NCBI GenBank assembly: GCA_900540425.1
Contig: UQFU01000002.1
Location: 1-49,058, forward strand
Origin: an uncultured Alphaproteobacteria bacterium
Lineage (GTDB): Bacteria; Pseudomonadota; Alphaproteobacteria; RF32; CAG-239
Direction of reading: 5' to 3'
DNA length: 49,058 nucleotides
Under the pieces are notes generated by a model. That model searched no databases and was not told the DNA's origin. It worked only from the letters and a program-made list of their open reading frames with translations. A program made the position numbers and the translations under genes. Of the stretch, positions 43,294-49,058 are shown piece by piece; the first letter of the stretch is position 1; each line of letters starts with the position of its first letter.

Positions 43294-44007
43294 TTAAAAT
43301 TCTTCCAATATGTCCGGCGCCCGCTTTGTAACGACGGTTTTCTGATACATCTTGCCAAAGAAGAGGGTTTTTCTCCAGTTGTATTTCAAACGGTTTTTGC
43401 AGTAGTTGCCGATTTCCAGATCCCAGAGCTTTTCGGCAAAAGGCTGCCACAGCCGGTTGATCATCCGGACGATATAGCGCAGCGGGTGGTAGGTTAAAGG
43501 CCGGTGATAATCGACAAAGATGACTTTCCCGTTTTCTTTGATAACACTCAAGGCATTCCCGACAATTTTGCTTTTTGTCTGCGGCGGAACTTCATGCAGC
43601 AGCATATAACAGATGACGACATCGTAGCCATAGCCGGGCTTTTTGATTTTGTCGGCGCCGTTTTGTTGAATAAAATCCATTTGTGGAAACACATACTGGT
43701 ATTTTTGCTTAACCAAATTCAGTTGTGTAAGGCTGACGTCCATCAGGTCGTACTGCCCGTATTGCCCGATTCGCTCGGCCGTTTCATCTATTTGGTGTCC
43801 AAAAGTAACGCCGATTTGCAATACTTTGTCATTCCGTTTGATCTCTCTCAAAACGGATTGGGTCAGTCGGTTGTTGTTGCCCAGCGTCAAAAAGGTCTGT
43901 ACCCAGTTTTTGCTCAAAAAGGCCGACCAAAATTTGTTTCCGTATAGCCATCCGTAAAACCGCTTCCAATACTTCGGCAGTTTAAGGCTTTCCGATGTTC
44001 TTTTCAT
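43294..44007 (-). CDS. rquA: RquA-like rhodoquinone biosynthesis methyltransferase
   Basis: A 237-residue SAM-dependent methyltransferase-fold protein. RquA, a UbiE/COQ5 relative, converts ubiquinone to rhodoquinone, a low-potential carrier for anaerobic fumarate respiration. Features I associate with RquA: an altered motif I (VLQIGVTFGHQI) without the usual Asp/Glu-x-Gly-x-Gly, a CYMLLHEVP segment, VIFVDYHRPLTYHPLRYIV, and a late WRKTLFFGKMYQKTVV. The assignment is by recalled motifs, not measured homology; an ordinary methyltransferase is the alternative. It starts right after the Hpt stop (TAG-ATG), so it is translationally coupled to an Hpt and response-regulator pair. Confidence 0.65.
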   Translation of the reverse strand: MKRTSESLKLPKYWKRFYGWLYGNKFWSAFLSKNWVQTFLTLGNNNRLTQSVLREIKRNDKVLQIGVTFGHQIDETAERIGQYGQYDLMDVSLTQLNLVKQKYQYVFPQMDFIQQNGADKIKKPGYGYDVVICYMLLHEVPPQTKSKIVGNALSVIKENGKVIFVDYHRPLTYHPLRYIVRMINRLWQPFAEKLWDLEIGNYCKNRLKYNWRKTLFFGKMYQKTVVTKRAPDILEEF

Positions 44008-44343
44008 CTACAGGTCTTTAAATAGATTGTTTATCGATTCGCAGCCATTATAGAAAATTCTTCTAGTTTTGTCTACATATTTTTTTATTTTCGCAAAATT
44101 TTCATTATTAAGGACGGCTTCCTCAATCATTTCACAGTTTTTAGAAAACTCCTCAAGCCCAAAAACCAAAGAAGAAGAGCGGAGTGTATGAAAACAGAGC
44201 CTGATGTCTTCCGGGCTTTGTTTTTCGATTTGTTGCAGTTTGTTTTCTGTCGATTCATAAAATTCTTGCCACAGCAGCCGCATTTTTTCTGTGCCGAAAA
44301 CTTTGCGATATTGCTCAAACGCGTCTTTATTAATTGCCGTCAT
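44008..44343 (-). CDS. Hpt histidine phosphotransfer protein
   Basis: A 111-residue single-domain phosphorelay protein. The signature FHTLRSSSLVFGLEEFSKNCEMIEE places the phosphoryl-accepting His at residue 52 and keeps the usual SS(S) and hydrophobic pattern of four-helix Hpt domains. Such proteins carry phosphate between hybrid kinases and response regulators. The ATG overlaps the end of the upstream response-regulator gene by 14 bases, and the RquA-like gene follows directly. A hybrid histidine kinase that would feed it is not in the window. Confidence 0.87.
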   Translation of the reverse strand: MTAINKDAFEQYRKVFGTEKMRLLWQEFYESTENKLQQIEKQSPEDIRLCFHTLRSSSLVFGLEEFSKNCEMIEEAVLNNENFAKIKKYVDKTRRIFYNGCESINNLFKDL

Positions 44344-45013
44344 CTTTCAGAATCCCCCATTCTCTTGCCTTGATTAGTGCGGCGGTACGGTTATAAACGC
44401 CGAGAACTTTCAGTATCGCCGTTACGTATAATTTAACCGTTCCCTCGGTAATTCCAAGTTCATAGGCAATTTGTTTGTTGGACATGCCTCTGGCAATCAG
44501 TTGCAAAACGTCAGTCTGCCGCGGTGACAGCATTTTGATGTCATTCGGGTTGCTTTCGGTTCGGTTAAGAGAGTTTTCTTCCTGTTTCAGCAGATCCAGA
44601 TTAACGTCGTTTTCTTTGTCCAGCAGTTCTTGCGGAATATAAACGCCGCCGGCCAGGACGATTTCAATGGCCTGCAGGATTTCTTTATTGGGAGAAGCCT
44701 TGGAAACATACCCCGCGGCACCGATGTCAATGGATTTTTTAACAATTTCTTTTTCAAAAACGGCAGAAAGGATTATGACCGGCGTATCGGGGAGCACCCG
44801 GTGAATTTGCTCCAGAGCCTCCAGCCAATAGGCGCCCGGCATTGCCAAGTCTGTTAATATCAGGTCAAAATCTTTGTCTTTTCGGATAATTTCAAATATC
44901 TCCGTATAGCTTTTGGCCGTTACCAGCTTAAAGTTTTTCCGGTAATCGGTCAAAATGAGTTCCAGTCCTTTAAGAAAAAGCTCATGGTCATCCGCAACAA
45001 GAATTTTTACCAC
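44330..45013 (-). CDS. NarL/LuxR-family response regulator
   Basis: A 227-residue two-component regulator. The receiver domain has the acidic pair D8-D9, phosphoacceptor D55 in ILTDLAMPG, and K105 in YVSKAS. The C-terminal LuxR-type helix-turn-helix (about 165-225) reads LSPRQTDVLQLIARGMSNKQIAYELGITEGTVKLYV. The start is a GTG at 45011-45013 with GAGGAG 8 bases upstream, inside the end of rsmE; a longer TTG start (45046) in that gene is less likely. It forms an operon with the Hpt gene and the RquA-like gene, so it may answer to a phosphorelay controlling quinone metabolism. Confidence 0.9.
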   Translation of the reverse strand: MVKILVADDHELFLKGLELILTDYRKNFKLVTAKSYTEIFEIIRKDKDFDLILTDLAMPGAYWLEALEQIHRVLPDTPVIILSAVFEKEIVKKSIDIGAAGYVSKASPNKEILQAIEIVLAGGVYIPQELLDKENDVNLDLLKQEENSLNRTESNPNDIKMLSPRQTDVLQLIARGMSNKQIAYELGITEGTVKLYVTAILKVLGVYNRTAALIKAREWGILKDDGN

Positions 45014-45018
45014 TATTT

Positions 45019-45759
45019 TTACTCCTCGTTTTTCCAGTCGCCGCAAATGGCCTGCCAGCAGGAAAGGGCTGCCGCGGCGGCAGTTTCCGCCCGGAGGATT
45101 CGCGGCCCCAGGGAAACCCCCAGCGTAAAGTCCTGCGCCGCCAGCAGTTCCAGTTCCGTGGGAGAAAACCCGCCTTCGGGGCCGACCAGTATCGCCGCCG
45201 GAACCGCTTTGCTGCCGAATGCCTGATATATATTGGCTCCGTTGCCGGTTTCATCCATATAATATAAAATTCTTTGCCTGTCCCATGATTTGAGAAGAAC
45301 CGAAAGCGTAACCGGTTCGCCGATTTCGGGAACGTCGACCCGTCGGCATTGTTCACAGGCCTCTACCGCCTGCGCCAAATACCGCTCGGTTTTGACCCGG
45401 TCGCTGATGGTGTGTTTGGTAATAGTCGGAATAATTTTTCTTACGCCGAGCTCGCCGGCTTTTTCAATGATAAAATCGGTCTTGTCTTTTTTGACCGGAG
45501 CGAACAAAAGCCACAGATCCGGCGGCAGATAAAGTTCGCGCAGTTTTTCGATGCGTTCCAAAACCAGGCTTTTTTTGCCGTTTTTGCGCAACCGGAAAGA
45601 ATATTCGCCGTTGATTCCGTCAAAAGCGGCAAGGACGGCTCCGTCTTCAAGACGCAGGACGTTGTTAAGATAGTGAACCTGCGCCTCTCCCGGAACAATC
45701 TCCGGCGAGCGGCTTAAATCTTGGTTGATGTAAAGGCGGATTTTGATTTTTTGCGACAC
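45019..45759 (-). CDS. rsmE: 16S rRNA (uracil-1498-N3)-methyltransferase
   Basis: RsmE methylates N3 of U1498 in helix 44 of 16S rRNA. The 246-residue protein has an N-terminal PUA-like domain and a SPOUT methyltransferase domain with a deep trefoil knot. Family motifs near the C-terminus are AAILVGPEGGFSPTELEL and SLGPRILRAETAAAAALS. The start is a GTG (45757-45759), 3 bases after the stop of the upstream secreted-protein gene. The response-regulator gene follows, with its ribosome-binding site inside the last rsmE codons. Confidence 0.95.
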   Translation of the reverse strand: MSQKIKIRLYINQDLSRSPEIVPGEAQVHYLNNVLRLEDGAVLAAFDGINGEYSFRLRKNGKKSLVLERIEKLRELYLPPDLWLLFAPVKKDKTDFIIEKAGELGVRKIIPTITKHTISDRVKTERYLAQAVEACEQCRRVDVPEIGEPVTLSVLLKSWDRQRILYYMDETGNGANIYQAFGSKAVPAAILVGPEGGFSPTELELLAAQDFTLGVSLGPRILRAETAAAAALSCWQAICGDWKNEE

Positions 45760-45762
45760 CGT

Positions 45763-46335
45763 TTAGCCTATGATAACGTTGATGTATCTGGATGCAATAA
45801 CTCTAATCCCATTATCGGATTTGTCAACATAATCCAGATAAATCTTGGTGTTTCCGGTATCTTCGGCATTAAACAGCAGTTCCAGCTCCGTTCCTTCTTT
45901 GGTGTTGGCGGCTAGTTCGATTCCTTCGTTGCATTCAACGTACCAGCGGGCATGCGGGGCTTCCTGCAATACGATCCGCACCTTTTTGCCGAGCGGAACA
46001 AAAACCCGGCTGGTATTGCTGTCAAGATTGATGATTTGCTCTTCTTCTTCGGGCAGGGGGCCAAACAGCTCGCGGGCGATTTCGGCGTTATAGTCAACAG
46101 TTTGGCTGCCGATGAAACTGTCGCTGTCTGATGTGTCGGCGGTTTTGGGAGTGTTGACAGGTTCATCATAGCGCGACGGGGCAGAATTTTCATCAGTTGC
46201 ATCGGCAGGCAGAAACATATCATAGCTGACGGCTGTGCGTCCTCTTTGCAGGGTTGCCGCATCGGCGCATTTCAGGGTCGGAGCGGTAAGCGCCGCTACA
46301 ATGGCTGATAAGTATATGATCCCTGAAACTTTCAT
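45763..46335 (-). CDS. secreted protein with a possible chagasin-like beta-sandwich
   Basis: A 190-residue exported protein: signal peptide MKVSGIIYLSAIVAALTAPTLKCADA, an acidic linker (about 30-105, including TDSDSFIGS), and a C-terminal beta-rich domain. That domain (KKVRIVLQEAPHARWYVECNEGIEL, then GTELELLFNAEDTGNTKIYLDY and VIASRYINVII) has the strand order and spacing of chagasin-type cysteine protease inhibitors, but the diagnostic NPTTGY loop is absent, so the fold match is tentative. Start at the ATG 46333-46335. It is the first gene of the rsmE operon. Confidence 0.6.
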   Translation of the reverse strand: MKVSGIIYLSAIVAALTAPTLKCADAATLQRGRTAVSYDMFLPADATDENSAPSRYDEPVNTPKTADTSDSDSFIGSQTVDYNAEIARELFGPLPEEEEQIINLDSNTSRVFVPLGKKVRIVLQEAPHARWYVECNEGIELAANTKEGTELELLFNAEDTGNTKIYLDYVDKSDNGIRVIASRYINVIIG

Positions 46336-46464
46336 CTCGCACCTGCATATCAATAAGTTCTGCATAAACCAAACTTTGTGCTTATAATTTTATTCTATAT
46401 TAAGTAACCTGAAATTGAAAGTGAACTTTTTGTTACATGAATATAGGGAAACCGGGCTTTTACC

Positions 46465-47130
46465 ATGATTATCACTATTGACGGGCCGGCCGCCGCCGGC
46501 AAGGGAACTTTGGCAGCAACCCTGGCGCAGAAATATCGTCTGGCCTATTTTGATACCGGCATGGTTTATCGCGCCGTCGGATTGGAAATGCGCCTTTCCG
46601 GAAAAGAAATCAAAGATGAAGCCGCTGCCGCCGCATTTGCCCGGTCGCTGACTTTTCCCCGCATGATGGAATTGTCGCGGGATCCCCGTTTTCGTGACGA
46701 CGTTGGCGGACAGTACGCCTCCATTGTGGCGGCCATGCCCGAAGTGCGTGCCGCGCTTTTGCAAATGCAGCAGGATTTTGCCCTTCGACCGGTTTTTGCC
46801 GACGGGACGCCGGCTGCCGGTGCCATTTATGACGGGCGTGATACCGGAACGGTTGTCTGTCCCGGTGCGGATATCAAATTCTATGTGACCGCTTCGCCGG
46901 AAGTTCGGGCTGCCCGGCGGCATAAGGAATTTGTAGCCAAAGGCATGAATATTTCCTATGAGCAGGTTCTAGCCGACGTTCGTGCCCGTGACGAGCGTGA
47001 CAGCAACCGCAGTACCGCCCCCTTAAAACCCGCGGTAGACGCGGTTATTCTCGATACTTCGGGCCTGACGATTGCCGCCGTGCTCGAAACGGCCGAAAAA
47101 ATCATCGATTCTTATCAAAAAAACTCTTGA
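46465..47130 (+). CDS. cmk: cytidylate kinase
   Basis: Phosphorylates CMP and dCMP to the diphosphates. The 221-residue protein has the P-loop DGPAAAGKGT at its N-terminus, YFDTGMVYRAVGL, YDGRDTGTVVCPGADIKFYVTASPEVRAARR (with the CMP-contacting Arg and Asp), DERDSNRSTAPLKPA and DTSGL. The ATG is at 46465. It is followed by rpsA after about 134 bases, the cmk-rpsA neighbourhood common in bacteria. Confidence 0.96.
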   Translation: MIITIDGPAAAGKGTLAATLAQKYRLAYFDTGMVYRAVGLEMRLSGKEIKDEAAAAAFARSLTFPRMMELSRDPRFRDDVGGQYASIVAAMPEVRAALLQMQQDFALRPVFADGTPAAGAIYDGRDTGTVVCPGADIKFYVTASPEVRAARRHKEFVAKGMNISYEQVLADVRARDERDSNRSTAPLKPAVDAVILDTSGLTIAAVLETAEKIIDSYQKNS

Positions 47131-47154
47131 ATTATAAATATTTGCGTGTATAAC
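47127..47154 (+). promoter_or_regulatory. possible promoter of rpsA
   Basis: A -35 TTGAAT (47127-47132) and a -10 TATAAC (47149-47154) with a 16-base spacer, beginning at the end of cmk and about 110 bases before the rpsA ATG. Confidence 0.45.
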
Positions 47155-47160
47155 AATAGC

Positions 47161-47196
47161 ATCTTTGCGGCAATATGGTGCGGTATTGCCAAAGAT
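47161..47196 (+). promoter_or_regulatory. stem-loop in the rpsA leader
   Basis: ATCTTT (47161-47166) pairs with AAAGAT (47191-47196) and GGCAATA (47169-47175) with TATTGCC (47184-47190), with a 2-base bulge and an 8-base loop. It lies just downstream of the possible promoter and 68 bases before rpsA; a site for S1 autoregulation is possible. Confidence 0.35.
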
Positions 47197-47264
47197 TATT
47201 TTTAACCCCGCACAAGTCCGCTCGCATTGTCGAGGCTGGCAGTTTGTTGAAATTTATAAATTTA

Positions 47265-48950
47265 ATGACCAATACTGAAGTAAAAATTCCCGAAATAACC
47301 GAAAATTTTGCCGACTTGTTGAATGAACAGTTTGGCGATAACGGCATTACCGGTTCGGTTGTCAAAGGAACCATTATCAAATTGACTCCCGATTTTGCTA
47401 CTGTTGACGTCGGATTGAAATCCGAAGGCCGCATTCCGCTCCGCGAATTTGGCCAGAACAATGAGCTCAAAATCGGTGACCAGATTGAAGTTTATGTTGA
47501 CCGCTATGAAGACCGCGACGGCAATATCGTCCTTTCTCGTGAAAAAGCCCGCCGCGAAGAAGTCTGGATTGATTTGGAAAAATCCATGAACGCCGGCGAA
47601 CGTGTCAACGGTGTTATCTTCGGCCGTGTTAAAGGCGGCTTTACCGTTGATTTGAACGGCGCCATTGCCTTCTTGCCCGGTTCGCAGATCGATATCCGTC
47701 CGATTCGCGACATTACGCCGCTGATGGGTATTTCTCAGCCGTTCCAGATTTTGAAAATGGACAAGGTCCGCGGCAATATCGTTGTTTCCCGCCGTGTTGT
47801 CCTTGAAGAAACCCGCGCCGAAGCCCGTGCCGAACTGATTGATACCCTCAAAGAAGGTTCAATCCTTGAAGGTGTTGTCAAAAACATCACCGATTACGGT
47901 GCATTCATTGATTTGGGCGGCGTTGACGGTTTGCTGCACGTTACCGACATTTCCTGGAAGAGAATTAACCACCCGGCAGAAGTTCTGTCTGTCGGCCAGA
48001 CGGTTAAAGTCCAGGTTATCAAATTCAATGAAGACAACCAGCGCATCAGCTTGGGTATGAAACAGCTCGAAAACGATCCGTGGCAGGCTGTTGCCGACAA
48101 ATTTGAAGTCGGCCAGGTTTACACCGGAAAAGTTACCAATATCACCGATTACGGTGCCTTTGTTGAACTCGAAGACGGTATTGAAGGTTTGGTACACGTT
48201 TCCGAAATGAGCTGGACCCGCAAGAATGTTCACCCGGGCAAAATCGTTTCCACTTCTCAGGAAGTCCAAGTTAAAGTTCTGGAAGTTGACCCCGAGAAGA
48301 GAAGAATCAGCCTCGGCATCAAACAATGCACCCCCAATCCTTGGGCTGCCTATGTTGAAGAACATCCGGTCGGTTCCGTTATTGAAGGCAAAATCAAAAA
48401 TATTACCGAGTTCGGTCTGTTCGTTGGCTTGTCTGACGAAATCGACGGCATGATTCACCTGTCCGACATCTCTTGGGACAAAGCGGGTGAAGAAGCGGTT
48501 AAAGATTATGCCAAAGGCCAGGATATTCAGGCAAAAATCATTGACGTTGATGTTGAAAAAGAACGCATCAGCCTGGGTATCAAACAACTCACCGAAAATA
48601 CTTTCGCTTCCGCTCTGGACGGCGTAAAGAAAGGTGATGTTGTAAAAGCCACCGTTACTTCTGCCGATGACAAAGGTGTTAATGTTGAAGTCAACGGCGT
48701 AAACGCTTATATCAAAAAAGCCGACCTTTCCAAAGATAAGGCTGCCCAGAACCCCGAAAACTATAATGAAGGCGATGTTCTGGAAGCCAAAGTTACCTCA
48801 GTCGACAAGAAAAACAACAAACTCGGACTGTCGGTAAAAGCTTTGGAAATCGAAGAAGAAAAGAAAGCTTTGGAAGAATACAGCAGCACAGCTTCTGCCG
48901 GTTCTTCTCTGGGTGAAGCTCTTGGCGAAGCCCTGAAGAAAAATGCTTAA
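47265..48950 (+). CDS. rpsA: 30S ribosomal protein S1
   Basis: RNA-binding ribosomal protein that recruits mRNAs to the 30S subunit. The 561-residue product contains six S1 OB-fold repeats; GSVVKGTIIKLTPDFATVDVGLKSEG, EGVVKNITDYGAFIDLGGVDGLLHVTDISW and GKVTNITDYGAFVELEDGIEGLVHVSEMSW are typical repeats. The C-terminus is Lys/Glu-rich. The ATG at 47265 has no recognisable Shine-Dalgarno sequence, as is known for S1 mRNAs elsewhere; the 30-codon upstream extension of the frame is not family-like. A stem-loop lies in the leader. Confidence 0.97.
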   Translation: MTNTEVKIPEITENFADLLNEQFGDNGITGSVVKGTIIKLTPDFATVDVGLKSEGRIPLREFGQNNELKIGDQIEVYVDRYEDRDGNIVLSREKARREEVWIDLEKSMNAGERVNGVIFGRVKGGFTVDLNGAIAFLPGSQIDIRPIRDITPLMGISQPFQILKMDKVRGNIVVSRRVVLEETRAEARAELIDTLKEGSILEGVVKNITDYGAFIDLGGVDGLLHVTDISWKRINHPAEVLSVGQTVKVQVIKFNEDNQRISLGMKQLENDPWQAVADKFEVGQVYTGKVTNITDYGAFVELEDGIEGLVHVSEMSWTRKNVHPGKIVSTSQEVQVKVLEVDPEKRRISLGIKQCTPNPWAAYVEEHPVGSVIEGKIKNITEFGLFVGLSDEIDGMIHLSDISWDKAGEEAVKDYAKGQDIQAKIIDVDVEKERISLGIKQLTENTFASALDGVKKGDVVKATVTSADDKGVNVEVNGVNAYIKKADLSKDKAAQNPENYNEGDVLEAKVTSVDKKNNKLGLSVKALEIEEEKKALEEYSSTASAGSSLGEALGEALKKNA

Positions 48951-48976
48951 TTTTGTTCTTAAGCTTTAAGCAAAAG

Positions 48977-49002
48977 AACCCCCGGATTTTCCGGGGTTTT
49001 TT
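48977..49002. terminator. rho-independent terminator after rpsA
   Basis: CCCCGG pairs with CCGGGG around ATTTT, followed by six T, 27 bases after the rpsA stop. It also precedes the end of a convergent gene. Confidence 0.9.
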
Positions 49003-49007
49003 GCTGC

Positions 49008-49058
49008 CTATTCTCTGTCGACGAGTTCGATTTTGATGTCTTTGTTATAATATTTGAG
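49008..49058 (-). CDS. C-terminal end of a minus-strand gene (runs off window end)
   Basis: The last 51 bases read on the minus strand as LKYYNKDIKIELVDRE followed by TAG (49008-49010), convergent with rpsA and ending just beyond its terminator. Sixteen residues are too few to identify a family. The call rests on the open frame, its plausible composition and the convergent layout. Confidence 0.4.
   Translation of the reverse strand, partial: LKYYNKDIKIELVDRE

Overview
This window looks like a piece of the chromosome of an alphaproteobacterium of moderate G+C with short intergenic gaps. The clues are gene content and order (yfgM-like/bamB/der; ihfB/lapA/accD; an ELM1-family protein; a methyltransferase resembling RquA, the rhodoquinone enzyme) and two heat-shock promoters that fit the alphaproteobacterial RpoH consensus. 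An uncultured gut or host-associated Rhodospirillales-like lineage is my inference; no rRNA gene is present to confirm it. Most genes are housekeeping or envelope functions. No prophage, transposase or CRISPR array is visible.

Layout. 1-6013 (mostly minus): 5' part of gyrB, then der, bamB and a yfgM-like gene, and a two-module membrane protein. 6217-11711 (plus): diguanylate cyclase, TrmA/RlmD-type RNA methyltransferase, lipoprotein, transketolase. 11846-15956: small unknown genes, class II aldolase, ferritin-like protein and ribulose-phosphate epimerase; with transketolase these form a scattered pentose-phosphate/glycolysis set. 16016-21615 (plus): PhoB-type regulator, tgt, LOG-family protein, DMT exporter, ABC exporter. 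21661-26460 (minus): dnaJ and dnaK, held apart by an AT-rich pair of convergent genes, a lipoprotein and a T4-lysozyme-like protein. 26589-30151 (minus): nucleoside/AMP phosphorylase, accD, lapA, ihfB, tRNA-Arg(ACG). 30396-33574 (plus): coiled-coil lipoprotein and a CPA2 antiporter. 33700-34183: tRNA-Ser(GGA) and tRNA-Arg(CCT), with a broken tRNA-Ser 3' copy. 34219-39829: phosphatase, HD hydrolase, DUF1349, a CbpA-like cochaperone, small envelope proteins, ELM1. 39900-40278: tRNA-Ala(GGC) and tRNA-Ala(CGC), with a broken tRNA-Ala 5' copy. 40299-46335: M20 peptidase, two secreted proteins, then a minus-strand operon with rsmE, a NarL-type regulator, an Hpt protein and the RquA-like methyltransferase. 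46465-49058: cmk, rpsA and the last codons of a minus-strand gene.

The observations I rate highest are three. First, two tRNA genes each sit next to a broken partial copy of themselves that shares exactly 21 bp with the intact gene; in each broken copy a tRNA loop is interrupted by a GC-rich insert, and the two inserts share a core. Second, the AT-rich lysozyme/lipoprotein cassette between dnaK and dnaJ keeps the T4 lysozyme catalytic triad at exact spacing but has no signal peptide. Third, an rquA-like gene sits directly behind a response regulator and a phosphotransfer protein, suggesting regulated rhodoquinone synthesis. None of these could be tested by search here.
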